A stretch of 64,000 bases of DNA from Aquincolibacterium sp041674705 (GCA_041674705.1 JBAYVF010000001.1:124001-188000); one strand, 5' to 3'. Counted from the first letter of the stretch, positions 50,879-59,309 are shown. A program made the numbers and translations. The notes: generated by a model not told the origin, from the sequence alone.

Positions 50879-51700
50879 ATGTTCGAACTTTTGACCTCGT
50901 TCTGGCGGCCGGTGATCGAGATCCTCTTTATCTGGGTGTTGATCTATTCCGTGATCCGGTTCTTTCAGGGCACGCGCGCCATGCAGGTGCTTCTCGGTCT
51001 TGTCATCCTTGTGGTCATTTTCCTCGCGGCAAAATTCTTTGAATTGAACAGCATCATCTGGGTCCTTTCCAAGGTCTTCGCCGTGGGTATTGTGGCCTTC
51101 CTCATTATTTTTCAGCCTGAAATGCGGCGCGTGTTGGCGCGGATCGGGACCACGATGTCGAGCGGATTTTTAAGCGAAGGGGGCGTGATCGAAGAAGTGG
51201 TCCGCGCCTGCGACCATATGGCGCGGCACCGGACCGGGGCTTTGATCGCGCTTGAGCGGGACGTGGGTCTCAAGAACTATATTGAAAGCGGCATGATGAT
51301 CGATGCGAAAGTAAGCGCGGAACTTCTGCTCAGCCTTTTTGATCCGCACACTCCGACCCATGACGGCGCCGTGATCATCTCGGGCGACCGGATCGCATCC
51401 TGCGGGTCTCTTTTTCCGCTTACGCAGATGACAGACCTTCCGACTTCCGTAGGGACGCGCCATAGGGCTGCGATCGGCCTTACGGAAGAAAATGACGCCG
51501 TCTGCATCGTGGTTTCCGAAGAGACCGGAAATATTTCAGTTTCGGTCTTCGGGAAACTCACCAAGGCGCTTGATCTTGAGGACATGAAGCGGATCCTCGA
51601 GGGGCTTTTTAAACCGGCAGAGAACAAGAACGTTTTTAAAGATTTCATCGATATGAACAAAAAGCTTTTCCAGTTCCATGGGAAGGAAGCCGGACAATGA
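50879..51700 (+). CDS. cdaA: Diadenylate cyclase CdaA
   Basis: A 273-residue c-di-AMP synthase: three membrane helices (about 10-80) then the DAC domain with DGA (162-164) and RHR (194-196). It makes cyclic di-AMP, which controls potassium, cell-wall and osmotic balance. It overlaps cdaR by four nt (ATGA). Many genomes place glmM after cdaR; here pdxJ follows instead. Confidence 0.96.
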   Translation: MFELLTSFWRPVIEILFIWVLIYSVIRFFQGTRAMQVLLGLVILVVIFLAAKFFELNSIIWVLSKVFAVGIVAFLIIFQPEMRRVLARIGTTMSSGFLSEGGVIEEVVRACDHMARHRTGALIALERDVGLKNYIESGMMIDAKVSAELLLSLFDPHTPTHDGAVIISGDRIASCGSLFPLTQMTDLPTSVGTRHRAAIGLTEENDAVCIVVSEETGNISVSVFGKLTKALDLEDMKRILEGLFKPAENKNVFKDFIDMNKKLFQFHGKEAGQ

Positions 51701-52635
51701 GAAATTGGCTCGTCCATAATTGGGGACTGAAGATCATCTCTTTGGTGCTTGCGGTCGGGACATGGTATTACGCCGTGGGTGAAGAAAATATCGAGGTCAT
51801 GCGCGTGATCCCGCTCAAGATCCAGATGAGCAGTACGGAAATGACGGTTTCCGAGATCTCCACGAAGGTCGTTCAGGTCACTTTGTCCGCGCCGCGCGCG
51901 CTGATCGTAAACCTTGCGAGTCAGGATATTCAGGCGGTGCACAAGATCGGCCCGGAGATCAAGACTGCGGGAGAATATTCTTTCCGTCTGGAGCCGGCCG
52001 AGATCAATGTCCCGAGCTTTCAGATCCGCGTCATCAAGATCGTGCCCGAGATCATGACGGTGAAGCTGGATGAGGTGATCGTCCAGAAGCTCGAGATCGA
52101 GCCGGATTTTGTCGGAGAGCCCGCGGTCGGCTACAAACTTCTCGGGGAGGATTTACGCATGGATCCGAACGCTATTCTTACGAAGGGCCCCAAAGGGGTG
52201 CTGGAAAAAATGAAATCCGCGAAGACCGCACCGATTGATCTGGTGGGGCGTATCCGTTCTTTTTATCGCACGGTTGAGGTGAAGCTGCCGCCCGGCGTCA
52301 AGCCCATGAGCGAATCTCTCGTGAATGTTTATATTCCTATCCGCGAAGAATTCGGCGAAAAGGAACTTAAGGACGTTCCGGTGCGCATTTTGAGATCTCC
52401 CGCGGCGAGCGGTGTCGCGGACCTTAATCCGGACAAGGTGACCCTGGTGCTCAAGGGGTCCAAACTTTCTCTCGAAAAACTTACTCCCGAGACCCTCCTG
52501 GCTTACGTGGATCTCGCGGACCTGAAAAAAGGGGATTATGACCTGGAACTTCAAGTCGTTTTACCCGAGGCCGTGAGCTTGAAAGACAAAGAGCCGATCA
52601 AGATCAAAACCGCGATCCGGTCTCTGACCCAGTAA
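51697..52635 (+). CDS. cdaR: YbbR/CdaR-domain regulator
   Basis: A 312-residue protein anchored by one N-terminal helix (residues 8-27) with YbbR repeats on the outer side. In Gram-positive bacteria CdaR binds and modulates CdaA. Three or so YbbR domains are visible (about 30-115, 118-200, 205-312). It overlaps cdaA by four nt. Confidence 0.9.
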   Translation: MRNWLVHNWGLKIISLVLAVGTWYYAVGEENIEVMRVIPLKIQMSSTEMTVSEISTKVVQVTLSAPRALIVNLASQDIQAVHKIGPEIKTAGEYSFRLEPAEINVPSFQIRVIKIVPEIMTVKLDEVIVQKLEIEPDFVGEPAVGYKLLGEDLRMDPNAILTKGPKGVLEKMKSAKTAPIDLVGRIRSFYRTVEVKLPPGVKPMSESLVNVYIPIREEFGEKELKDVPVRILRSPAASGVADLNPDKVTLVLKGSKLSLEKLTPETLLAYVDLADLKKGDYDLELQVVLPEAVSLKDKEPIKIKTAIRSLTQ

Positions 52636-52642
52636 TCCTCCC

Positions 52643-53377
52643 ATGACGACCCGAATCCTTTTAAAAAAACTCGGCGTTAATATCGATCATGTTGCGACAT
52701 TGCGCCAGGCGCGTCTTGGGGAAGAGCCTTCCGTCCTGGAGGCCGCGCTCGAAGCGGAGCAAGGCGGGGCCGACAGTATTACGGTTCATTTGCGCGAAGA
52801 TCGTCGTCACATCCAGGATGCGGACGTTTTTGAGCTCATGGAAAAGATCTATGTTCCTCTCAATCTCGAGATGTCCGTCTCGTCCGAGATCCTGAAACTC
52901 GCCCTTAAAGTGAGACCCGCAAAGGCATGTCTCGTTCCCGAAAAGCGGAAAGAACTGACGACCGAGGGGGGCCTCGACCTTTTTTCAAAAAAGAACCCCT
53001 TGATCCGGACGGTCGACGCGCTTTTGGCGAAAAAAGTCGAGGTCAGCCTTTTTATTGATCCGGTGGAAACCCAAGTGCAAGAAGCCTCCCGGCTTGGCGC
53101 GTACGCGATCGAGATCCATACGGGATCGTATGCGAATGCCGAGGGAAAGAAAAAAGAAAAGGAGCTTCTGCGCGTTTGTGAGGCCGCGCGGTTGGGCCAC
53201 AAACTCGGGCTTCGAATCCATGCCGGGCATGGGCTTAATTACGAGAATATTTTTCCGCTGCTTGCGATCCCGGAGATCATCGAATTCAATATCGGGCATT
53301 CCATCATCAGCCGCGCCATGTTCGTTGGATTAGCCAAAGCTGTCCAGGAAATGAAGAAAATAATTAGTACGAAGTAA
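52643..53377 (+). CDS. pdxJ: Pyridoxine 5'-phosphate synthase
   Basis: A 244-residue TIM-barrel enzyme that makes pyridoxine phosphate from deoxyxylulose phosphate and aminoacetone phosphate. It has GVNIDHVATLRQAR, HLREDRRHIQD, and IHTGSYA and AGHGLNYENI. The last four codons lie in the left arm of hairpin W8. In many genomes acpS follows pdxJ; here W8 occupies that place and nnrD follows. Confidence 0.95.
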   Translation: MTTRILLKKLGVNIDHVATLRQARLGEEPSVLEAALEAEQGGADSITVHLREDRRHIQDADVFELMEKIYVPLNLEMSVSSEILKLALKVRPAKACLVPEKRKELTTEGGLDLFSKKNPLIRTVDALLAKKVEVSLFIDPVETQVQEASRLGAYAIEIHTGSYANAEGKKKEKELLRVCEAARLGHKLGLRIHAGHGLNYENIFPLLAIPEIIEFNIGHSIISRAMFVGLAKAVQEMKKIISTK

Positions 53378-53443
53378 GGAGTACGGAGTACGGCGTAAAA
53401 ACAAAGCCAAAGACTCCGTACCCCGTACGCCGTACGCCTTACT
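53366..53443. repeat. Tandem-word hairpin W8
   Basis: Left arm (53366-53397): 7-nt words AGTACGA, AGTAAGG, AGTACGG, AGTACGG. Right arm (53414-53443): CTCCGTACCCCGTACGCCGTACGCC, broken here as CTCCGTA, CCCCGTA, CGCCGTA, CGCC. It begins inside the last codons of pdxJ and ends five nt before the nnrD ATG, which has no Shine-Dalgarno. Confidence 0.8.
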
Positions 53444-53447
53444 CAAA

Positions 53448-54311
53448 ATGAATATCCACACAATCGCTAAAAAATTAAAACGTCCTGCGACGGCGCACAA
53501 AGGCACATTCGGCCGCGTCTTCATCCTCGCGGGATCCCGCGGTATGACGGGCGCGGCGAACCTTACCGGGATGGCGGCGCTTCGTTCCGGCGCCGGGCTT
53601 GTGACGGTCGGTGTCCCCGATGCGGTCTATCTCATTGTTGCCAAGCGGGATTCCGAACTGATGATCCGGCCCTTGCCCTCGACTCCCCAAGGAACGCTTT
53701 CCCTGAAAGGCTTTTCGGAGATCAAACGGTTCTGTGCCACACAAAATGTTCTTGCGATCGGCCCCGGACTTTCCCAGCAGAACACCACCCAGCAACTTCT
53801 TCGCAAGGTCCTCGCAGCGGCAGAACTTCCGCTTGTGATTGACGCCGACGGACTTAATGCTTTGAAAGGGCATCTCAAGGTGTTGGCGGTTTGTTGCGGC
53901 CGTGCGGTGCTTACGCCGCATCCCGGAGAATTTGTGCGCGTCTTCGGCGGAAAACTGGATGATTCGGATGCACTCCGGAAAAAACGGGCTTTGGAAACGG
54001 CGAAAAAGCACGACGTGGTAATCGTTCTCAAAGGACATCGCACAGTGATTGCTACGCCCGAGGGAGATTGTCATATCAACGCGACCGGCAACCCCGGTAT
54101 GGCGACCGCGGGCTCAGGCGATGTGCTGACCGGAATGATTGCAGCGCTTATAGGCCAGGGGCTTTCTACTTTTGAAGCGGCATGCCTCGGCGTTCATGTC
54201 CATGGCTTGGCCGGGGATATGGCCGCGAAAAAAATCGGTCCAACGAGCATGATTGCGGGCGATTTATTACGTTTTCTTCCGAACGCTTTCAAGACACTCA
54301 TCCCTTTCTGA
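53448..54311 (+). CDS. nnrD: ADP/ATP-dependent NAD(P)H-hydrate dehydratase
   Basis: A 287-residue ribokinase-like enzyme that repairs damaged NAD(P)H. It has KGTFGRVFILAGSRGMTGAA, LTPHPGEF and the GNPGMATAGSGDVL motif. The epimerase half (NnrE), often fused at the N-terminus, is absent. The ATG is preceded only by the right arm of hairpin W8. Confidence 0.93.
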   Translation: MNIHTIAKKLKRPATAHKGTFGRVFILAGSRGMTGAANLTGMAALRSGAGLVTVGVPDAVYLIVAKRDSELMIRPLPSTPQGTLSLKGFSEIKRFCATQNVLAIGPGLSQQNTTQQLLRKVLAAAELPLVIDADGLNALKGHLKVLAVCCGRAVLTPHPGEFVRVFGGKLDDSDALRKKRALETAKKHDVVIVLKGHRTVIATPEGDCHINATGNPGMATAGSGDVLTGMIAALIGQGLSTFEAACLGVHVHGLAGDMAAKKIGPTSMIAGDLLRFLPNAFKTLIPF

Positions 54312-54320
54312 CCCCCGGGT

Positions 54321-55271
54321 ATGAATCCTTTTGACGCTTATAAAAATTGCACGCTTTGTCCTCGCGATTGTAAAGTTGATCGGACGCAAGGAAAACGAGG
54401 TTTCTGCGGAGAAAGCGCGACTTGCGCGGTCGCATTTCTTGGCCCTCATTTCGGCGAAGAGCCTTCTTTTGCAGGCTCCCGGGGTTCCGGTACGATCTTC
54501 TTCAGCGGCTGTTCCAGCCAGTGTTTTTTCTGTCAAAATCACCAGATCTCGATCCAGCATGACGGCCGGGCGGTGACTCCGGCGGAACTTTTCTTCGAAG
54601 TTAAAGAACTTGTCCGGAAAAAAGTCCACAATCTCAATTTTGTAACACCGGACCATTTCTGGCCGCATATCCAGGTGCTTTGCCAGGCGCTCCGGGAAGA
54701 AGGAATTAAGATCCCCAGGCTTTTTAACTGCTCCGGGTATCAGAAAGCGGAAAAGGTGAAAGAATACGCTCAGGAGATGGATATTTTTCTTCCCGATTTT
54801 AAATTCGCGGAGCCAGAACTTGCGAAGATGTGCATGGGGGATGCGCGCTATCCCGAAATCGCTCTGAAAGCGCTCCGGGAGATGATTCAATTCAAGGGTT
54901 TTCTCGAACCCTGGGATACGACGGGGCTCCAGACGGCCAGCCGGGGAGTCCTTGTTCGGCATCTGGTGCTGCCAGGGTATGCGGAGAACAGCCTGAAGGT
55001 CTTAAAACTTTTGCATAAGGAATTCGGGTCCGGGATCCCGCTTTCTGTGATGAGCCAGTTCCGGCCAGTGGCAGAATGTTGCAAGCGGCATGAGCTTGAG
55101 CGGACCGTCAGGATCAAGGAGTATGAACAGGTCCTGGAGCTTGTGATCAAGCTCGGCTTCGAAAGGGTTTACACGCAGGAACTCAAGGAAGAGACGGCTT
55201 TTTTACCCGATTTTAAAAACCCCAAGAATCCGTTTCCCGGCAATAAGAAACGGAGGGAGGATGGTGGATGA
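54321..55271 (+). CDS. PflX-like radical SAM protein
   Basis: A 316-residue radical SAM protein of the COG1313/PflX type. It has two cysteine sets: C10, C13, C17 and C29 at the N-terminus, a possible auxiliary cluster, and the radical site C64-x3-C68-x2-C71 (CSSQCFFC). GSGTIFFSGC and VLPGYAEN are typical. It may activate a partner enzyme by making a glycyl radical or otherwise act on a protein; no partner is in the window. Its last codons (KKRREDGG) come from the left arm of hairpin W9. Confidence 0.85.
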   Translation: MNPFDAYKNCTLCPRDCKVDRTQGKRGFCGESATCAVAFLGPHFGEEPSFAGSRGSGTIFFSGCSSQCFFCQNHQISIQHDGRAVTPAELFFEVKELVRKKVHNLNFVTPDHFWPHIQVLCQALREEGIKIPRLFNCSGYQKAEKVKEYAQEMDIFLPDFKFAEPELAKMCMGDARYPEIALKALREMIQFKGFLEPWDTTGLQTASRGVLVRHLVLPGYAENSLKVLKLLHKEFGSGIPLSVMSQFRPVAECCKRHELERTVRIKEYEQVLELVIKLGFERVYTQELKEETAFLPDFKNPKNPFPGNKKRREDGG

Positions 55272-55324
55272 CGGATGGCGACAGGCTTGTTTTTTCTCCA
55301 TCCACCCTCCGATCTCCTCCATCC
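55251..55324. repeat. Tandem-word hairpin W9
   Basis: Left arm (55251-55280): 7-nt words GGAGGGA, GGATGGT, GGATGAC, GGATGGC. Right arm (55296-55324): TCTCCATCCACCCTCC and more. It starts inside the 3' end of the radical SAM gene and ends 69 nt before the next ATG. Confidence 0.75.
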
Positions 55325-55392
55325 AATTGTAAAACACTGGCTATTGGTTAGACCGCGGATATATAATTGAGCATTAAAATCCAGAGAAAATT

Positions 55393-56064
55393 ATGAAAAA
55401 ATCGGTCACATTATCCCCCTCAGCGCTGAGTCTTTTTAAGAATTGTCCGCGATGTTTTTGGCTTGAGAAGGTCAAAAATATCAAGCGGCCGCGCGGTATT
55501 TTCCCCTCACTTCCCGGCGGCATGGATCGTGTGATCAAGACCTATTTTGACGCTTTTCGCGCCCAAGGGACGCTTCCTCCGGAACTTCGCATCGATGCAT
55601 TCAAAGGCATTCATCTTTATGACAACCAGGCCCAGCTTGAGAATTGGCGCGCCTGGCGCACCGGGCTTCAATATCATGAGAATGGCGAGGTTCTCTCAGG
55701 GATGCTCGATGATCTTCTCGTTAAAGACGGGGCTTATATCCCGTTCGACTATAAGACCAAAGGCTCGCCTACGAATGAAGAGGATGCGACCAAGTATTAT
55801 CAGACTCAGCTGGATTGTTACGCGCTGATGCTCGAGGGGAACGGGCTCAAAACCGCCGGGTATGGTTTTCTGCTTTATTACTCGCCCAAAGAAGTCGGAG
55901 AAAATGGCCAGGTGAGTTTTGAGATCCAGCCGATCCGGATCGGAACGGATACGGCGCGCGCGAAGGATCTATTCCATCAGGCGCTAGCGATCTTAACCGG
56001 CCCCGCGCCCAAAGCGGCGCCGAAGTGCGAATATTGTAGCTGGTTAGATAAGTTCAGAAAGTAA
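55393..56064 (+). CDS. PD-(D/E)XK nuclease family protein (RecB/Cas4-like)
   Basis: A 223-residue protein with SPSALSLFKNCPRCFWLEK at the N-terminus, GMLDDLLVKDGAYIPFDYKTKG as the nuclease core (Asp, Asp, Lys), and CEYCSWLDKFR at the C-terminus. The four cysteines resemble the Fe-S cage of AddB/Cas4-type nucleases. No cas gene or CRISPR array is nearby, so a general DNA-repair role is more likely than CRISPR adaptation. Confidence 0.8.
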   Translation: MKKSVTLSPSALSLFKNCPRCFWLEKVKNIKRPRGIFPSLPGGMDRVIKTYFDAFRAQGTLPPELRIDAFKGIHLYDNQAQLENWRAWRTGLQYHENGEVLSGMLDDLLVKDGAYIPFDYKTKGSPTNEEDATKYYQTQLDCYALMLEGNGLKTAGYGFLLYYSPKEVGENGQVSFEIQPIRIGTDTARAKDLFHQALAILTGPAPKAAPKCEYCSWLDKFRK

Positions 56065-56073
56065 GATGGCTTG

Positions 56074-56194
56074 CCCCGTTAGAGATTTTCAGGAACGAGG
56101 GTATAATAGCGTTCCACCTTTAAATGGGATTAATGTGAAAGAGAAGCGCAATTTTACGGAAGCGATTTAAAATCGCTTCCTATCTCTAACGGGG
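56074..56194 (+). repeat. GTTAGAG inverted-repeat element M3
   Basis: CCCCGTTAGAGAT (56074-56086) pairs with ATCTCTAACGGGG (56182-56194). An inner GGAAGCGATTT/AAATCGCTTCC hairpin sits next to the right arm, as in M1. A TATAAT at 56102-56107 lies 17 nt after the TTAGAG of the left arm, so the element may carry a promoter. The next gene starts 87 nt further on. Confidence 0.83.
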
Positions 56195-56225
56195 CTTGAG
56201 AAATTCAGGAAGTGACCCGAAAATC

Positions 56226-56263
56226 AAAACCCGGTTTTGGAAAGCACGCAAAACCAGGTTTTT
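56226..56263 (+). terminator. Hairpin with T-run before the cupin gene
   Basis: AAAACCCGGTTTT (56226-56238) pairs with AAAACCAGGTTTT (56250-56262) with one mismatch and an 11-nt loop. It ends 19 nt before the next ATG, so it may act as a terminator or a leader structure. Confidence 0.6.
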
Positions 56264-56281
56264 AAAAGAACGGGGTGAATT

Positions 56282-56566
56282 ATGACGCAGGAGACAACTT
56301 TAAAAGTTCTTGTCGAAAAACCAACGGCCCAGAAATTACAGGCTTTGAATGTTTTTTCGTGGCCCATTTGGACGAAAGAGGTTTCGAGCTTTGACTGGTT
56401 TTACGATGAGCAAGAGATCTGTTATTTTCTGGAAGGCGAAGTGACTGTGAAGACTCCGCAGGGCGAGGTCTCGTTTGGGAAAGGGGATCTCGTCACATTT
56501 CCCCAAGGACTCAAGTGCGTGTGGAATATCAAGCGAGCCGTCAAAAAACATTACAAGTTCGGATGA
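56282..56566 (+). CDS. Cupin-domain protein (DUF861-like)
   Basis: A 94-residue single-domain cupin: FEGEVTV-type strand (YFLEGEVTVKTPQG) and FGKGDLVTFPQGL. It fits the Cupin_3/DUF861 group, which includes ureidoglycine aminohydrolase-like proteins, but the usual metal His residues are mostly missing, so catalytic activity is uncertain. The ribosome-binding site AACGGGGTGA resembles the end of the GTTAGAG element. Confidence 0.8.
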   Translation: MTQETTLKVLVEKPTAQKLQALNVFSWPIWTKEVSSFDWFYDEQEICYFLEGEVTVKTPQGEVSFGKGDLVTFPQGLKCVWNIKRAVKKHYKFG

Positions 56567-56644
56567 GGGGATGGGGACTTTCCCCCAGCCACTCACCCTG
56601 AGCGAAGCCAAGGGTTTCCTTTAAAATATTAACGAAAGGTATTT

Positions 56645-57070
56645 ATGACAACGCCTACTCCTAAAACGAACGCCATGCTTATCTGCGATTATGTGATCAC
56701 CGAGCGTGGCACGAACAAGAAAAGCCTGATCGGTGTTTTCGAAAATATCGGGGCGGCGACTTTCCCGTGCACGCACTTCGCTCTTTCGGTCTATATCAAA
56801 TTGACCGATGCGCAGGGAGGCTACCATTTCCGGCTCGAGCTCGTGGATCTGCAAAGCGATGCCATGATCGGCAAAAGCGAAATGCCCGAGGAAGTGCGTG
56901 TGCCGAGCCCGCTCGACGCCCATGAATTGGTGTTCAATCTCCGGGGAGTTCGTTTCATGCACGCGGGGAATTACGAATTCCGGATCTTCGCCAATGACAG
57001 GATCTTCGGGCAGAAGAAACTTGTGGTAGAGCAGATCGATCCGAATGCGCAAAATCCAGGGCCCCAATAA
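56645..57070 (+). CDS. Conserved protein of unknown function, DUF6941-like
   Basis: A 141-residue protein predicted mostly beta. It starts AMLICDYVITERGTNKKSLIGVFENI and has a long run of strands (FRLELVDLQSD, YEFRIFANDRIFGQKKL). This resembles the DUF6941 group, which I recall only vaguely. Function unknown. It has the AAAGG ribosome-binding site and ends one nt before the DJ-1 gene. Confidence 0.6.
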   Translation: MTTPTPKTNAMLICDYVITERGTNKKSLIGVFENIGAATFPCTHFALSVYIKLTDAQGGYHFRLELVDLQSDAMIGKSEMPEEVRVPSPLDAHELVFNLRGVRFMHAGNYEFRIFANDRIFGQKKLVVEQIDPNAQNPGPQ

Positions 57071-57071
57071 T

Positions 57072-57626
57072 ATGCCAAAAACAGCGCTTGTGATCCTGGC
57101 GGAAGGGTTTGAAGAAGTCGAGGCGATCGCGCCGGTCGATTTTCTGAGACGCGCGGGAGTTCGGGTGACCCTGGCGGGCCTCAATTCCCTCATCGTCAAA
57201 GGATCGAGGCACATCGGAATCCAGACGGACGTACTTCTAAAAGAGGTCCAGGATCTTCCCGATGTTGTGATCCTTCCCGGAGGGCTTCCGGGAGCCACAA
57301 ATCTTGCGAAATCCGGAGAAGTTACCGCCCTTATTCAAAAGATGAACGTGGCAGGGAAGCTTATTGCCGCGATCTGTGCCGCTCCCGCGGTCGTGTTAGC
57401 GCCGCTCGGGATCCTTGAGGGCAAGAAAGCGACTTGTTATCCCGGTTGTGAATCCGATTTTTCAAAAAAAACAGCTCACTCCAAGGAACGGGTTGTTGTG
57501 GATGGGAATATTATTACAAGCCAAGGTCCCGGCACAGCCCTGGAATTTGCGCTCGAAATAGCCGTCCGGCTTGCGGGAAAAGAGATGGCTGAAAATGTCC
57601 GCGGCAAAATGTTGATCAAGGACTAG
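57072..57626 (+). CDS. DJ-1/PfpI family protein
   Basis: A 184-residue DJ-1-type protein of the YajL/ThiJ group: ALVILAEGFEEVEAIAPVDFLRRAG, then the nucleophile Cys in IAAICAAP and GGLPGATN. Family members act as deglycases or glyoxalases and as chaperones against oxidative stress; the exact role cannot be told. The chosen start at 57072 is one nt after the previous stop; the in-frame ATG at 57045 lies inside the previous gene. Confidence 0.9.
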   Translation: MPKTALVILAEGFEEVEAIAPVDFLRRAGVRVTLAGLNSLIVKGSRHIGIQTDVLLKEVQDLPDVVILPGGLPGATNLAKSGEVTALIQKMNVAGKLIAAICAAPAVVLAPLGILEGKKATCYPGCESDFSKKTAHSKERVVVDGNIITSQGPGTALEFALEIAVRLAGKEMAENVRGKMLIKD

Positions 57627-57631
57627 CCTCC

Positions 57632-58138
57632 ATGAAATTTTTTGAGATCGAACAGAAATACAAAATGACGGATCCGAAACGAGTTCGAGCGGCTCTCAAA
57701 AAAATGGGCGCCCGGAAGATCGCCGGGGGGACCGAAACAAACGAATTTTTCGATCTCGGGAAGCAGCTCAGGGAAAGACGGCTTGCCATGAGGCTGCGAA
57801 CCTACGGGAAGAAGGCTGTGCTGACGCTCAAAGGTCCACGGCTCAAATCCAGGTTCACGAAGCGTATGGAGATCGAAGCGCCCGTGGATTACGGGCCCTT
57901 AAAAACGATCCTTGGTCTTGCGGGGTTCAAGGTTGTTAAAGGCTACAAAAAAGAGCGAGAGCTCTACCGGCTTGGGCAAAGTCTCATCGCCCTGGATTGG
58001 CTTCCGCGGTTTGGACGGTTTCTCGAGATCGAAGGTCCGCTTCAGTCGATCCCGCGAATCGAGAAAAAACTGGGACTTCGGGACAGCGATCGTGAAGAAC
58101 GGTCTTATTTGCAGATGTTATTCAACTGGAAACAGTAA
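57632..58138 (+). CDS. CYTH domain protein (class IV adenylate cyclase-like)
   Basis: A 168-residue CYTH-fold protein with the N-terminal EIEQKYK motif, RLAMRLRTYGKKAVLTLKGP, and FLEIEGP. CYTH enzymes bind triphosphates with metal and include class IV adenylate cyclase (CyaB) and thiamine or inorganic triphosphatases. Which activity applies is open. It starts five nt after the DJ-1 gene. Confidence 0.85.
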   Translation: MKFFEIEQKYKMTDPKRVRAALKKMGARKIAGGTETNEFFDLGKQLRERRLAMRLRTYGKKAVLTLKGPRLKSRFTKRMEIEAPVDYGPLKTILGLAGFKVVKGYKKERELYRLGQSLIALDWLPRFGRFLEIEGPLQSIPRIEKKLGLRDSDREERSYLQMLFNWKQ

Positions 58139-58152
58139 AGGGAGAAGAATTT

Positions 58153-58719
58153 ATGGTTATTGCATCAGATATTCGGGTAGGAAACGTGATTCGCGTGGAT
58201 GGAAAACTTTGCAAAGTGCTGACGCAGGAGATCCGGGGAACGGGGAAATTCGGCAAGAGCGCGATGCTCAAGCTCCGGAGCCTTGATGAAGGGAATGTGA
58301 TCGAGAAGAAAATGTCCGCTGACGCGAATGCGGAGGAAGTGGACGTTCATATCGTGAAGATGCAGTATCTTTACCGTGAAGGCGACCATTTCATGTTCAT
58401 GAATATGGAGAACTACGAGCAGTTTCCCTTGTCGGCAAAAGCGGTCGGCAAGCACGAGGTGTTCCTGCGGGAGAACGAAGTGATCGAGGTTCTTTTCGGG
58501 GAAGGGAAGGTCCTGAGCATTGCGTTCCCGAAGATCGTTGAACTCAAGGTGGTGAGCACGCCGAAAGGGATCGGGTCCGATGCGAATTTCAAGGAAGCGG
58601 AACTTGAGAACGGGCTTACGGTCCTTGTGCCTCAATTTGTGAGCGAGGGTGAAACCATTCGCCTTAATACCGATGACCTGAGCTATCTGGACCGGATTTC
58701 GGTCCGAAGTATGTCTTAA
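58153..58719 (+). CDS. efp: Elongation factor P
   Basis: A 188-residue EF-P with the KOW-like N-terminal domain and two OB domains ending in DDLSYLDRIS. EF-P rescues ribosomes stalled at proline runs. The tip loop reads RGTGKFGKSA with Lys32 and Lys35, not the usual PGKGxA, so the modification that normally acts on Lys34 may be absent or different. GGGAGAAG precedes the ATG. Confidence 0.92.
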   Translation: MVIASDIRVGNVIRVDGKLCKVLTQEIRGTGKFGKSAMLKLRSLDEGNVIEKKMSADANAEEVDVHIVKMQYLYREGDHFMFMNMENYEQFPLSAKAVGKHEVFLRENEVIEVLFGEGKVLSIAFPKIVELKVVSTPKGIGSDANFKEAELENGLTVLVPQFVSEGETIRLNTDDLSYLDRISVRSMS

Positions 58720-58755
58720 GAGTCCGGGGATACCCCAAGAATGCGGGAGGTTATC

Positions 58756-59160
58756 ATGACTACGGAGCACGCGGCGCATCATCGCAAGAAAAGAATTCTG
58801 GCGGTGGATGATGACGGGCTGGTAAGGCGATCGCTGGAGATCCTGCTCCGGGAGGCCGGTTATGATCCGACGGTGGCGAGCGGCGGACAGGAAGCGCTCG
58901 GATTTCTCGTCCAGCGCCATTTTGATCTTTTGATCACCGATATGCGTATGCCGGGTATGGACGGACTTCAGGTCATTCAAGCTGTTCGGGATTACTGCCG
59001 TGAGACGAAAAGGCCCCCAATCCCCGAAATCGTCCTGACCGCCTATAACGATGATCAGGTCAAGCAATCCGCGATCCGGTTAGGCGTTCGGGAATTTCTT
59101 CTCAAGCCCTTCAAGATCGATGAATTTTTGACGGTCCTGAAGCATAACTTGAGTCGTTAA
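58756..59160 (+). CDS. Single-domain response regulator
   Basis: A 134-residue receiver domain: acidic pair D18-D19, phospho-acceptor D62 in ITDMRMPGMDG, T95 (VLTAY) and K117 (LLKPF). There is no output domain, so it should act by phosphotransfer or protein contact. No kinase is adjacent; the membrane kinase at 20405 is one possible partner. The ATG at 58756 has GGGAGG five nt upstream and is better than one 15 nt earlier. Confidence 0.92.
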   Translation: MTTEHAAHHRKKRILAVDDDGLVRRSLEILLREAGYDPTVASGGQEALGFLVQRHFDLLITDMRMPGMDGLQVIQAVRDYCRETKRPPIPEIVLTAYNDDQVKQSAIRLGVREFLLKPFKIDEFLTVLKHNLSR

Positions 59161-59231
59161 CTGCCATCAGGAAGATGAAAATTAGAGTTGAGACCGGTTG
59201 CATTTTTCTTAAGTGCTGCGTTATGGTCAAC

Positions 59232-59269
59232 TTTACGGGTTCGCAGTACTTGCACCGTTAACCCGTAAA
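59232..59269 (+). terminator. Hairpin after the response regulator gene
   Basis: TTTACGGGTT (59232-59241) is the exact complement of AACCCGTAAA (59260-59269), with an 18-nt loop and A/T-rich flanks. It is probably a terminator but lacks a long T-run. Confidence 0.55.
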
Positions 59270-59309
59270 AATAAATGGAAAACAGGGCGAGATAAGGTAT
59301 CATGCATCT

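Noticed and set aside
55393..56064. Cas4 of a CRISPR system
   Set aside because: The nuclease motif and cysteines fit the wider RecB/AddB-like family, but no cas1, cas2 or array is present.
56134..56139. Selenocysteine-type ATG-TGA reading in element M3
   Set aside because: No SECIS-like structure after the TGA and no conserved peptide; the frame is probably not used.
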